Assembly (NCBI GenBank): GCA_963763015.1
Contig: CAVXML010000013.1
Location: 1-64,000, forward strand
Direction: 5' to 3'
From: Fodinibacter sp963763015
Lineage (GTDB): Bacteria; Actinomycetota; Actinomycetes; Actinomycetales; Dermatophilaceae
Length of the DNA stretch: 64,000 nt
Shown here: positions 8,308-19,308 of the stretch, piece after piece
Numbering within the stretch: the first letter of the stretch is position 1
Layout: each line of letters begins with the position of its first letter
Notes under the pieces: model-generated
What the model saw: only the letters and a program-made list of their open reading frames with translations
Databases searched by the model: none
Told to the model about the DNA's origin: nothing
Position numbers and translations under genes: made by a program

Positions 8308-8706
8308 ATGACCATGACCGACCCGATCGCGGACATGCTGACCCGCGTCCGCAACGCCAACTCGGCGCACAAGGACGCAGTCTCCATGCCGTTCTCGAAG
8401 CTCAAGAGCCACATCGCCGAGATCCTCGAGGCCGAGGGCTACATCGCCGGCTGGACCGTCGAGGACGCCGAGGTGGGCAAGACGCTCACCGTCAACCTCA
8501 AGTACGGCCCCAACCGGGAGCGCTCCATCGCCGGTGTGCGCCGCGTGTCCAAGCCGGGCCTGCGCGTGTACGCCAAGTCCACCAACCTGCCGAAGGTTCT
8601 CGGTGGCCTGGGTGTCGCGATCATCTCGACGTCGTCCGGCCTGCTCACCGACAAGCAGGCCGCCAACAAGGGTGTGGGTGGGGAAGTCCTCGCCTACATC
8701 TGGTAA
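8308..8706 (+). CDS. rpsH: 30S ribosomal protein S8
   Basis: Intact 132-residue S8: MTMTDPIADMLTRVRNANSA and the C-terminal STSSGLLTDKQAANKGVGGE-type motif are diagnostic. S8 binds helix 21 of 16S rRNA and in other bacteria represses the spc operon. ATG 8308 matches the family N-terminus; longer in-frame reading upstream is spacer. GGCGGAGAAG precedes the start. Confidence 0.98.
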   Translation: MTMTDPIADMLTRVRNANSAHKDAVSMPFSKLKSHIAEILEAEGYIAGWTVEDAEVGKTLTVNLKYGPNRERSIAGVRRVSKPGLRVYAKSTNLPKVLGGLGVAIISTSSGLLTDKQAANKGVGGEVLAYIW

Positions 8707-8718
8707 GGGGTAGCAGCC

Positions 8719-9257
8719 ATGTCCCGTATCGGACGTCTGCCCGTTCCCGTGCCCGCCGGGGTCGACATCGCCATCGAGGGCCAGACCGTGAGGGTCAAGG
8801 GCCCCAAGGGCGAGCTGAGCCACGTCGTCGCCGAGCCGATCACCATCGAGCAGGGCGACGCCGTCCTCGAGGTCAAGCGCCCCGACGACGGGCGCTCCTC
8901 GCGCTCGCTGCACGGCCTGACCCGCTCGCTCATCCACAACATGGTGCTCGGCGTCACCGAGGGCTACGAGAAGAAGCTCGAGATCCACGGCACCGGCTAC
9001 CGCGTGCTCGCCAAGGGCTCCAACCTCGAGTTCGCCCTCGGCTACTCGCACCCCATCACCGTCGAGCCGCCCGACGCGGCATCACCTTCGCGGTCGAGAA
9101 CCAGACCCGGTTCTCGGTGCAGGGCATCGACAAGCAGCTCGTCGGCGAGGTCGCCGCGAACATCCGCAAGCTCCGCAAGCCCGACCCGTACAAGGGCAAG
9201 GGCGTCCGCTACGCGGGCGAGCAGATCCGCCGCAAGGTCGGAAAGGCTGGTAAGTAA
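8719..9257 (+). CDS. rplF: 50S ribosomal protein L6 with one apparent -1 indel
   Basis: MSRIGRLPVPVPAGVDIAIE and LEIHGTGYRVLAKGSNLEFA read to the conserved GYSHPITVEPPD. Near 9075 the frame changes. The C-terminal domain then continues as GITFAVENQTRFSVQGIDKQ, with RKLRKPDPYKGKGVRYAGE and the end KVGKAGK at TAA 9255-9257. A missing C (GACGCCGGC read as GACGCGGC) restores a 179-residue L6. L6 sits near the sarcin-ricin loop. Confidence 0.94.
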
Positions 9258-9260
9258 GCC

Positions 9261-9636
9261 ATGGCACTGATCGTCAAGCGCGCCAAGGGCAAGAACGCCG
9301 CGCGCAGCCGTCGCCACTTCCGCGTCCGCAAGGCCGTCAGCGGCACCACCGGACGTCCCCGCCTCGTCGTGTCGCGCTCGTCGCGCCACGTCTTCGTCCA
9401 GGTCGTCGACGACACCGTCGGCCGCACCGTCGCGTCGGCGTCCACCATGGAGGCCGGACGTGCGCACCCTCGACGGCGACAAGACCGCCAAGGCCAAGAA
9501 GGTCGGCGAGCTCGTCGCCGAGCGCGCCAAGGCCGCCGGCGTCGAGGCCGTCGTCTTCGACCGTGGGGGCAACAAGTACCACGGTCGCGTCGCCGCCATC
9601 GCGGACGGCGCCCGGGAAGGCGGGCTGTCCCTGTGA
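9261..9636 (+). CDS. rplR: 50S ribosomal protein L18 with one apparent +1 indel
   Basis: The N-terminal half (SRRHFRVRKAVSGTTGRPRL, then SRHVFVQVVDDTVGRTVASA) reads from ATG 9261. An extra G near 9459 shifts the frame before VRTLDGDKTAKAKKVGELVA, FDRGGNKYHGRVAAIADGAR and the end EGGLSL. The corrected length is 124. L18 binds 5S rRNA with L5. It starts 3 nt after rplF. Confidence 0.94.
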
Positions 9637-9679
9637 CCGCCACCCAGACCACTGCCGTTGTCGAGATGAGGAACATCTG

Positions 9680-10331
9680 ATGCCAGGACCCCAGCGTCGA
9701 GGCACCGGCGGGCCCGCCACCGCCGAGCGCGGTGGCCGTGAGCGGCCGCGGCGGCCGTGACGGCGGCCGCGGCGGTCGTGACGCCCGCGAGCCCGAGAAG
9801 AGCCAGTACCTCGAGCGCGTCGTGACGATCAACCGCGTCGCCAAGGTCGTCAAGGGTGGCCGCCGGTTCAGCTTCACCGCGCTCGTCGTCGTCGGTGACG
9901 GTGACGGCACCGTCGGTGTCGGCTACGGCAAGGCGAAGGAGGTGCCCGCGGCGATCGCCAAGGGTGTCGAGGAGGCCAAGAAGGAGTTCTTCAAGGTCCC
10001 CCGCATCCAGGGCACCATCCCCCACCCCGTCCAGGGTGAGGCCGCCGCCGGTGTCGTCATGCTCCGCCCCGCCAGCCCCGGTACCGGTGTCATCGCCGGT
10101 GGCCCGGTGCGCGCGGTGCTCGAGTGCGCCGGCATCCACGACGTGCTGTCCAAGAGCCTCGGCTCGGACAACGCGATCAACATCGTCCACGCGACGGTCG
10201 CGGCCCTGAAGGGTCTCGAGCGTCCGGAGGCCGTCGCGGCTCGCCGTGGCCTCCCCGTGGACCAGGTCGCCCCCGCCGCGATGCTGCGTGCCCAGGCCGC
10301 CGGCATCGCCGAGGCGAAGGCGGGTGCGTGA
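9680..10331 (+). CDS. rpsE: 30S ribosomal protein S5 with one apparent +1 indel in a Gly/Arg tract
   Basis: ATG 9680, preceded by GAGGA, opens a Gly/Arg-rich N-terminal tail (MPGPQRRGTGGPATAERGGR). Near 9745, in the palindrome GCGGCCGC, one extra base shifts the frame; the S5 core then reads SQYLERVVTINRVAKVVKGG, VGYGKAKEVPAAIAKGVEEA and PGTGVIAGGPVRAVLECAGI. The corrected length is 216. S5 helps decoding fidelity and mRNA unwinding. The stop overlaps the rpmD ATG (TGATG). Confidence 0.94.
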
Positions 10332-10513
10332 TGGCCCGTCTCAAGGTGACCCAGACCCGTTCGGAGATCGGCGGCAAGCAGAACCAGCGTGACACGCTGC
10401 GCAGCCTCGGTCTGAAGCGCATCGGCGACGTCGTCGTCAAGGAGGACCGTCCCGAGATCCGCGGGATGGTCAAGACGGTGACCCACCTCGTCGCCGTCGA
10501 GGAGGTTGAGTGA
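10331..10513 (+). CDS. rpmD: 50S ribosomal protein L30
   Basis: Intact 60-residue L30: MARLKVTQTRSEIGGKQNQR and LRSLGLKRIGDVVVKEDRPE match the family throughout. It is coupled to rpsE by a one-base overlap; rplO begins 2 nt after its stop. Present in actinobacteria although absent from some other phyla. Confidence 0.97.
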   Translation: MARLKVTQTRSEIGGKQNQRDTLRSLGLKRIGDVVVKEDRPEIRGMVKTVTHLVAVEEVE

Positions 10514-10515
10514 TC

Positions 10516-11007
10516 ATGGCTGACACCACGAAGGCCGCGAAGGCGGCATCCGAGGGTGGCGCCAGCCCTGAAGGTGCACCACCTGCGCCCCGCGCCCGGT
10601 GCCAGGTCCGCCAAGATCCGCGTGGGTCGTGGTGAGGGTGGTCGGCGCGGCAAGACCGCCGGCCGCGGCACCAAGGGCACGAAGGCCCGCTACCAGGTGC
10701 CCGAGGGCTTCCAGGGTGGCACCACCCCGCTGCACATGCGGTTCCCGAAGCTGCGCGGCTTCAAGAACCCGTTCACGACCGAGTACCAGGTCGTGAACCT
10801 CGACAAGCTCGCGTCGCTCTACCCCTCGGGTGGCGACGTGACCGTCGAGGACCTCGTCGCCAAGGGCGCGGTTCGCGGCGGGAAGCTCGTGAAGGTGCTC
10901 GGCACCGGCGAGATCGCGCGTGGCCGTGAACGTCACGGCGACACGCCTTCTCGGCCAGCGCCAAGGAGAAGATCGAGGCGGCGGGCGGGTCGGCGACGAC
11001 CGCCTGA
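10516..11007 (+). CDS. rplO: 50S ribosomal protein L15 with three apparent +1 indels
   Basis: From ATG 10516 (MADTTKAAKAASEGG) the frame changes near 10562. It then reads LKVHHLRPAPGARSAKIRVG, GKTAGRGTKGTKARYQVPEG and FEGG-type QGGTTPLHMRFPKLRGF. Two more changes near 10919 and 10942 are needed to read VAVNVTAHAFSASAKEKIEA and the end GGSATTA at TGA 11005-11007. The corrected length is 162. L15 is a late 50S assembly protein. The gene closes the ribosomal part of the spc operon and is followed by a strong hairpin. Confidence 0.92.
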
Positions 11008-11020
11008 CCCCGCCTGATGA

Positions 11021-11078
11021 CCGTATGCCGTAGGGCTGGTTCCCGGGTTCCGTCGGGAACCGGCCCTGCGGCATACGG
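11021..11078 (+). terminator. 24-bp hairpin between rplO and secY
   Basis: Arms 11021-11044 and 11055-11078 are complementary over all 24 positions, allowing two G-U pairs, with a 10-nt loop. Each arm begins or ends with a CCGTATGCCG-type block. There is no T-tract, only TTCT downstream. It lies 13 nt after the rplO stop and ahead of a probable secY promoter, so it probably ends or attenuates the spc transcript. Confidence 0.75.
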
Positions 11079-11118
11079 CCGTTCTGCCCTCGATGCCGGG
11101 CCCTCCGGCGTCGACGGG

Positions 11119-11124
11119 TATCTT
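11119..11124 (+). promoter_or_regulatory. Candidate secY-adk promoter (-10)
   Basis: TATCTT lies in an AT-richer stretch (GGGTATCTTGTGACGGATCG) immediately after the hairpin and 54 nt before the secY GTG. It would allow secY and adk to be expressed independently of the ribosomal genes. No good -35 element is seen. Confidence 0.4.
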
Positions 11125-11178
11125 GTGACGGATCGTTGACGACGCGGCCACCACCCCGGCCGCACCCCTGGAGGACCT

Positions 11179-12493
11179 GTGCTCACCGCTTTCGGCCGCG
11201 CGTTCAAGACGCCCGACCTGCGCAGGAAGCTGCTGTTCACGATGGCGATCATCGTGATCTACCGCCTCGGCGTGCACGTCCCCGTGCCCGGGGTCAGCTA
11301 CCCGCTCGTCCAGCAGTGCATCCGGGGGGCCGACAACACCAACGGCCTGCTCGGCCTCGTCAACCTCTTCAGCGGGGGCGCGCTGCTCCAGCTGTCCATC
11401 TTCGCGCTCGGGATCATGCCGTACATCACGGCGAGCATCATCGTGCAGCTGCTCACCGTGGTGATCCCGCGGTTCGAGGCCCTCAAGAAGGAGGGCCAGG
11501 CCGGTCAGAGCAAGATGACCCAGTACACGCGCTACCTGACGATCGCGCTGGCCGTGCTGCAGTCCGTCGACGCTCATCACCTTCGCGCAGAACCCGCAGA
11601 CGCTGTTCAGCAACCCGGCCTGCACGAACATCCTCAGCGACGACTCGACGGTCACCATCCTCATCATGGTGCTGACGATGACCGCCGGCACCGGCATGAT
11701 CATGTGGCTCGGTGAGCTCATCACCGACAAGGGCGTCGGCAACGGGATGTCGCTCCTCATCTTCGTGTCGATCGCCTCCGGCTTCCCCGCCTCGCTCTGG
11801 GCCATCCAGCAGCGCTCCGGCTGGACCGTCTTCCTCGGCATCATCCTCATGGGCTTCGTCGTCATCGCCCTCGTCGTCTTCGTCGAGCAGAGCCAGCGGC
11901 GCATCCCCGTCCAGTACGCCAAGCGGATGGTCGGCCGGCGCGTCTACGGCGGCACCTCGACGTACATCCCGCTCAAGGTCAACATGGCCGGTGTCATCCC
12001 GGTCATCTTCGCCAGCTCGCTGATGTCGCTGCCGATGCTCGTCGCCCAGTTCAACCAGAGCCCGGACGGCAACAACGCCGGCTGGGTCGACTGGATCAAC
12101 ACGCACCTCGTCAACGGCGGCAGCCCCTTCTACATGGCGCTGTACACCGGGCTGATCCTGTTCTTCACGTTCTTCTACGTGTCGATCACGTTCAACCCGA
12201 CCGAGGTCGCCGACAACATGAAGAAGTACGGCGGCTTCATCCCGGGTATCCGCGCCGGGCGACCCACGGCCGAGTACCTCAGCTACGTCCTGACCCGGAT
12301 CACGGTGCCGGGCGCGATCTACCTCGCGCTCATCTCGCTCCTCCCGCTCATCGCGCTGGTCCTCGTCGACGCGAACCAGAACTTCCCCTTCGGCGGCACG
12401 TCGATCCTCATCATCGTGGGTGTCGGCCTCGAGACGGTGAAGCAGATCGAGGCACAGCTGCAGCAGCGTCACTACGAAGGGTTCCTGCGCTGA
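11179..12493 (+). CDS. secY: Protein translocase subunit SecY with one apparent +1 indel
   Basis: Central channel of the Sec translocon in the inner membrane. VLTAFGRAFKTPDLRRKLLF begins the protein at GTG 11179 with GGAGG 4 nt upstream. Family motifs VHVPVPGV, FALGIMPYITASIIVQLL and NPTEVADNMKKYGGFIPGIR are present, with about ten hydrophobic segments. Near 11570 one extra A (making GTCGAC) shifts the frame between AVLQSV and ALITFAQNPQTLFSNPACTN. The corrected length is 437, normal for SecY. adk follows after 67 bp. Confidence 0.95.
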
Positions 12494-12560
12494 TCGCACT
12501 CGGCCCTGGACCGCTGAACCGGCGCGCTCGCCGCGCGACGCGCCTCGCGGGGGCCCCCGC

Positions 12561-13122
12561 ATGCGACTGATCATCCTCGGGCCGCCCGGCGCCGGGAAGG
12601 GCACGCAGGCGCCCGGATCGCCGAGCACTACGGCATCCCCGCGATCTCGACCGGCGACATCTTCCGCGACAACATCCGGAACGAGACCGAGCTGGGCCTG
12701 CAGGTGAAGGAGGTCCTCGCGTCGGGCGGCTACGTCAGCGACGAGATCACCAACGCCATCGTCGAGGACCGCCTCGCCCAGGACGACTGTGCACCGGGGT
12801 TCCTCCTGGACGGCTACCCGCGCACCCTCGCCCAGGTCGAGGCGCTCGACGGCATCCTCGCGGAGCGGGGCACTCGCGCTCGACCACGTGCTCGAGCTCA
12901 CCGTCGACGACGACGCGGTCGTCGCCCGCCTGCTCAGGCGCGCGCAGCTCGAGGGTCGCGTCGACGACACCGAGGAGGTCATCCGCGAGCGGATGGCGAT
13001 CTACCACCGCGAGACCAAGCCCCTGTCGGACACCTACCGCGAGCGCGGGCCTGCTCGTCGAGGTCGACGGGCTCGGCGACGTCGACGTCGTGACGAAGCG
13101 CATCCTGACCTCCCTCTCCTGA
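12561..13122 (+). CDS. adk: Adenylate kinase with three apparent indels
   Basis: Converts ATP plus AMP to two ADP in the cytosol. The P-loop GPPGAGKGTQ is read from ATG 12561. A missing base near 12612 shifts to ARIAEHYGIPAISTGDIFRD and the DGYPRTLAQVEAL motif. Extra bases near 12873 and 13047 lead to LALDHVLELTVDDD, then LLVEVDGLGDVDVVTKRIL and the stop at 13120-13122. The corrected protein is 186 residues, the short-LID actinobacterial form without zinc cysteines. It is normally followed by map, as here after one inserted gene. Confidence 0.92.
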
Positions 13123-13149
13123 CGTCCCCTCCGTCGAGAGGAGAGAACG

Positions 13150-13177
13150 CGCCGCGTGTCCTTCCGGGCACGCGGCG
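13150..13177 (+). terminator. Intrinsic-type terminator after adk
   Basis: Perfect 9-bp stem (CGCCGCGTG at 13150-13158 with its complement at 13169-13177), 10-nt loop, followed by TGTTCCTTCC, which is T/C-rich. It lies 27 nt after the adk stop and so separates secY-adk from the next gene. Confidence 0.75.
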
Positions 13178-13248
13178 TGTTCCTTCCCGTCGACCAAGCC
13201 TGTGGATGACGACGGATGCCGCGTGGCCGTCTCGGTGAGGCTGTCACG

Positions 13249-14211
13249 ATGCGCCCGTCGCCTCTCCCCGTCGAGCTCGAGCCTGGACCGTTCACCACGG
13301 GCGAGGCCCGACGTCTCGGAGTGTCGGCGGCCCGACTCCGCCGCGGCGACCTCGTCCGCCCCACCCGAGGGACGCGCGCGTTCACGGAGACCACGACCCT
13401 GCTCGGGCGGGCCCGTGCCTACCAGGTGGCCATGCCTCCGGACCGGGCCTTCTCGCACCTGACGGCCGCCGTCCTGTGGGGTCTGCCGCTGCCCGGCGCG
13501 ATCGAGACGGCCGCCGCCCGGGTCGACGGCCCTCTCCACGTCATCGCGAGGACCGGTGACGGCAGGATCCAGCGGCACGGCGTGGTGGGGCACCGGGGCC
13601 TCGAGTGTCGGGCCGTCGCGTCGCCGCCCGGTTCGGGCCTTCGCGTCGTCGACGTGGCCGACACCTGGTGCGACCTCGGCGAGCTGCAGCGAGACCTCCT
13701 CTCGGGTGCCGACCTCGTGGTCGCCGGTGATGCGGCAGTGGCCCTGCTCGACGCTCGGGCAGGGCGCCCCGTGGGCGTCGCTGCGCTCAGTGAGGCCCTG
13801 CGCCAGCGGAACCGGCCACGTGGGGCAGTCGCGCTGAGACAGGCGCTGGCCCTGGTGCGACCACGCGTGCGCTCACCGATGGAGACGAGGGCGAGGCTGA
13901 TGTTCGTCCACGCCGGGTTTCCCGAACCGGAGGTCAACGCAGCGGTGACCGACGAGTCGGGAGGGTGGCTGGCGGAGGGCGACCTCGTCTGGCGCCAGCA
14001 GCAGGTCGTGGGCGAGTACCAGGGCGAGGAGCACGCGGCCCGCCGCCGGCGCAGCGGAGACGCGTTCCGCCGAGAGCTGCTCACCGACCACGGCTGGCGG
14101 GTCAAGGAGCTCTGGGCCGAGGACCTGTGCCACCGTCCGCGGCGGCTGACGACTCTGCTGAGCTTCGCCCGGGCCCTGGACCTCGACCCGGCGATGCTTC
14201 GCATCGCCTGA
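13249..14211 (+). CDS. AbiEi-antitoxin/DUF559-type protein
   Basis: A 320-residue protein of a type abundant in actinobacteria. Its N-terminal part (TTGEARRLGVSAARLRRGDL, LVRPTRGTRAF) resembles the winged-helix domain of AbiEi-type antitoxins. Its C-terminal part (METRARLMFV, then EGDLVWRQQQVVGEYQGEEH and LLTDHGWRV) resembles DUF559/Vsr-like restriction-endonuclease folds with a possible Glu...Asp...Glu-x-Gln active site. No AbiEii-type nucleotidyltransferase toxin lies next to it, so any toxin-antitoxin role is unproven. ATG 13249 is chosen for a GAGG eight bases upstream; ATG 13216 is an in-frame alternative. It interrupts the usual adk-map pair. Confidence 0.65.
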   Translation: MRPSPLPVELEPGPFTTGEARRLGVSAARLRRGDLVRPTRGTRAFTETTTLLGRARAYQVAMPPDRAFSHLTAAVLWGLPLPGAIETAAARVDGPLHVIARTGDGRIQRHGVVGHRGLECRAVASPPGSGLRVVDVADTWCDLGELQRDLLSGADLVVAGDAAVALLDARAGRPVGVAALSEALRQRNRPRGAVALRQALALVRPRVRSPMETRARLMFVHAGFPEPEVNAAVTDESGGWLAEGDLVWRQQQVVGEYQGEEHAARRRRSGDAFRRELLTDHGWRVKELWAEDLCHRPRRLTTLLSFARALDLDPAMLRIA

Positions 14212-14228
14212 ATCGCGCCCCGAGCCGA

Positions 14229-14286
14229 CGAGAGGAGACAACATGCCGTCGGCACGGCATCCGAGACGGCGTGTCCTCTCCTCTCG
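14229..14286 (+). terminator. Nested inverted repeat before map
   Basis: An outer 10-bp stem (CGAGAGGAGA at 14229-14238 with 14277-14286) encloses a perfect 7-bp inner hairpin (ATGCCGT 14243-14249, loop CGGC, ACGGCAT 14254-14260). It starts 18 nt after the DUF559-type stop and ends 12 nt before the map -10. It probably terminates the upstream gene or folds as a cruciform. The inner stem carries a CGGCATCC motif. Confidence 0.55.
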
Positions 14287-14298
14287 ACTGGGCGGAGG

Positions 14299-14304
14299 TA
14301 GGGT
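14299..14304 (+). promoter_or_regulatory. map promoter -10 (leaderless type)
   Basis: TAGGGT fits the actinobacterial TANNNT -10 and ends 8 nt before the map ATG, so transcription would begin at or next to the start codon. No ribosome binding site is present. Confidence 0.5.
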
Positions 14305-14312
14305 TCGGCGCC

Positions 14313-15167
14313 ATGGGCCTGTTCAACCGCGACCGCTGCGAGGGCAAGACGGCTGAGCAGCTCGCCGGCATGCGCACCGCCGGCCTCCTCGTGGGCCGCA
14401 CCCTCGAGGTGCTCGAGGCCGAGCTGCGTCCCGGCGTCACGACCCTGGAGCTCGACGCGGTCGCCGAGGCCCACATCCGCGACAACGGGGGCGTGCCCAA
14501 CTTCCAGCTCGTCCCGGGCTACCGCCACACGCTGTGCACGTCGGTCAACGAGGAGATCGTGCACGGCATCCCCGGGGCGAGGGAGCTTCGCGAGGGTGAC
14601 CTGATCTCGATCGACTGCGGCGCCCAGGTGGGCCAGTGGAACGGGGACGCCGCCATCAGCCTCGTCGTCGGCGGGCCGGATGCCGGCACCCCGCAGGACC
14701 GCGGCCTCGTCGAGGACACCGAGGCGAGCCTCTGGGCCGGCATCGCGGCCCTGCGCGTCGGCGAGAGCCTGTATGCCGTGGGTGCCGCCGTCGAGGACAG
14801 CATCACGGCTTCGGGGGCACGGCGGGGCTGGGAGTACGGCATCGTCGAGGACTACGTCGGCCACGGCATCGGCACGTCGATGCACATGGACCCGCAGGTG
14901 CCCAACTACCGCGTCAGCGGCAAGGGCCCGAGGGTGGTCGAGGGAACCACGATCTGCATCGAGCCGATGGTCGTGCTCGGGGACCAGGACAACCTGGTCC
15001 TCGACGACGAGTGGACCGTCGTCACCCGCGACCGCTCCCGCGCCGCGCACTGGGAGCACTCGGTCGCCGCCACCTCCGCGGGCGTCTGCGTGCTCACCGC
15101 GCTCGACGGCGGGGAGGCCCGCCTCAGGGTGCTCGGCGTGCCCTTCGCCGCGATCGGCCCCTCCTGA
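14313..15167 (+). CDS. map: Methionine aminopeptidase, type I
   Basis: A 284-residue metalloprotease that removes the initiator methionine from nascent proteins. The five metal ligands of the pita-bread fold are all visible: Asp in SIDCGAQ, Asp in WNGDAAIS, His in VGHGIGTSMHMDPQVPN, Glu in CIEPMV and Glu in WEHSVAAT. Frame intact. The ATG at 14313 is placed by the family N-terminus (MGLFNRDRCEGKTAEQ) and by the TAGGGT element just upstream. In most relatives map is followed directly by infA; here the mut genes intervene. Confidence 0.95.
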   Translation: MGLFNRDRCEGKTAEQLAGMRTAGLLVGRTLEVLEAELRPGVTTLELDAVAEAHIRDNGGVPNFQLVPGYRHTLCTSVNEEIVHGIPGARELREGDLISIDCGAQVGQWNGDAAISLVVGGPDAGTPQDRGLVEDTEASLWAGIAALRVGESLYAVGAAVEDSITASGARRGWEYGIVEDYVGHGIGTSMHMDPQVPNYRVSGKGPRVVEGTTICIEPMVVLGDQDNLVLDDEWTVVTRDRSRAAHWEHSVAATSAGVCVLTALDGGEARLRVLGVPFAAIGPS

Positions 15168-15214
15168 CGACGGTGGTGTGCGCCATCTCTCGCGAGGCGG
15201 ATCGCGGGCGCCAC

Positions 15215-15220
15215 TAGGGT
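15215..15220 (+). promoter_or_regulatory. mutAB-meaB promoter -10
   Basis: TAGGGT in the sequence GCGCCACTAGGGTGGAGAGG, 51 nt upstream of the mutA ATG. No cobalamin riboswitch or long structured leader is present. Confidence 0.5.
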
Positions 15221-15271
15221 GGAGAGGCAGGTGCCGGCACCGCTGCCGGATGCCGTCGAAAGGGAGCACGG

Positions 15272-17145
15272 ATGCCGGACGCGTCGGTCGCCTCGGAGCC
15301 CTCGGAGACCTCGGGCACGTCACGGACCTCGGGCACGTCACGGATACTCGGGCTCGCCGCGGGGTTCCCGGCGACGACCCGTGAGGACTGGCAGCGGCTC
15401 GTCGCGGCCGTCCTCAACAAGAAGCGGGCCGAGGACTCCTGGCTCGACGGCCCCGCGGCCGAGCAGGCGCTGCGCCGCCGGCTCGACGGTGGACTGGAGG
15501 TCGACGCCCTGTACCTGCGCGTCGACCGCCCGCTCGGTGTCCCCGGATCCATGCCCTTCACCCGCGGCCGGGCGCTGCGCGAGGCCGCCCTGCCCTGGGA
15601 CGTGCGCCAGCTGCACGACGACCCCGACCCCGCCAGCACCCGAGCCGCCGTGCTCGACGACCTGGAGCACGGCGTGAGCTCGGTCTGGGTGCACGTCGGC
15701 GATGACGGCGTTGCGGCGGCGGACCTCGCGGAGATGCTCGCCGACGTGCGGCTCGACCTCGCGCCGGTGGCGGTCTCGTCCACCACCGACCAGGCGGGCG
15801 CCGCCGCCGCCCTGCTCGACGTCGCCGACGACCGCCCGGCCGTCTCCCTGTCGCTCGGCCTGGACCCCGTGGGCGCCGCCGCGCGCCTCGGGACGACGCC
15901 CGACCTGGCGCCCCTGGCCGACCTCGTCCGCGCCGCCCGGGCCCGCACGCGGTCGAGGGCCGTCACCGTGGATGGTCGCGTCCTGTACGACGCCGGTGCG
16001 TCCGAGGTCGACGCGGTCGCCGTGGCCGTGGCGACGGGTGTGGTCTACCTGCGCCACCTCGAGGCGGAGGGCGTCCCCGTCGCGGACGCGTTCGGCCAGG
16101 TGGAGTTCCGCGTGGGGGCCAGTGCCGACCAGTTCCTCACCGCCGCCTCCATCCGGGCGCTGCGTCGGGTCTGGGCCCGCGTGGGGGAGGCCTCCGGCGT
16201 GCCCGAGGCCGAACGCGGTGCCTTCACCCACGCGGTGACGAGCCTTCGCATGTTCACCCGCGAGGACCCGTGGGTCAACGTGCTGCGAAGCACCCTCGCG
16301 GCCTTCGGGGCGTCCCTCGGCGGCGCCGACGCCATCACCGTGCTGCCCTACGACAGCGTCGCCGGGCTGCCCGAGCGGTTCAGCCGGCGGCTCGCCCGCA
16401 ACACCCAGATCCTCCTCGCCGACGAGTCCAACGTCGGCCGGGTCACCGACCCCGGCGGCGGCTCGTGGTACCTCGAGGCGCTCACCGACCAGCTGGCGAG
16501 CGCGGCCTGGGCCCGCTTCCAGGAGGTCGAGCGAGCCGGCGGCGCCGTGCGCGCCCTCGCCGGCGGCCTGCTGCACGAGTGGGTCGCCACCGCGACCGCC
16601 GACCGTGAGCGCGACCTCGCGACCCGCCGCCGACCCCTCACGGGCGTGTCGATGTTCCCCGCCACCGACGACACCCCGCTCGAGCGTCGGCCACGGGCCC
16701 CCCTGGGGCGCACGGACCGGGCCCTCGTCCCGCGTCGCGACGCGGCGGCGTTCGAGCGGCTGCGCGACCGGGCCCGGGCGCTCGGTGAGCCGTCCGTCGT
16801 GGTGCGCCCGCTGGGTACGCGGCGCGACTTCGGCGCGCGGCAGGCCTTCGTCACGAACCTCCTCGCCGCCGGCGGCATCCGCCCGACCGACGTCGGTGCG
16901 ACGGTGGCCATCCTCGCCTCGAGCCGCTCCGGTTACTCCGAGCATGCGGCCACGGCGGTCGCCGAGCTGCGCGCCGCCGGGGTGCAGCGGGTCCTGGTGG
17001 CCGGGCGCGCACAGGAGCTGGGTGAGGGCAGCCGCCTCGTCGACGGTGAGGTCGTCGACGGCATGGACGTCGTCGCCTTCCTCGACGACCTGCTCGACCA
17101 CCTCGGCGCGCCGGCCGGTCCGACCACCACACCGGGGGGAGAGCG

Positions 17146-17149
<4 letters not shown>
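15272..17149 (+). CDS. mutA: Methylmalonyl-CoA mutase, small (beta) subunit
   Basis: A 625-residue small subunit of the heterodimeric mutase that converts (R)-methylmalonyl-CoA to succinyl-CoA in propionate, odd-chain fatty acid and branched amino acid catabolism. It keeps the TIM-barrel region (QFLTAASIRALRRVWARV, TREDPWVNVLRSTLAAFGAS, GADAITVLPYD, DPGGGSWYLEALT) and a degenerate B12-like C-terminal domain. As expected for the non-catalytic subunit, there is no DxHxxG cobalamin-ligand motif. The N-terminal tail contains an 18-bp tandem repeat (15311-15346) encoding SGTSRT/SGTSRI. Start ATG 15272 follows AAAGGGAG. It overlaps mutB by 4 nt (ATGA). Confidence 0.93.

Positions 17150-19304
<2,155 letters not shown>

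Positions 19305-19308
<4 letters not shown>

Noticed and set aside
2536..13047. Programmed ribosomal frameshifting in ribosomal protein genes
   Set aside because: No slippery sequences or consistent downstream structures, many sites per gene, and both gain and loss of bases.
15168..15271. Cobalamin riboswitch upstream of mutA
   Set aside because: Only about 50 nt separate the -10 from the ATG, too short, and no B12-box sequence is present.
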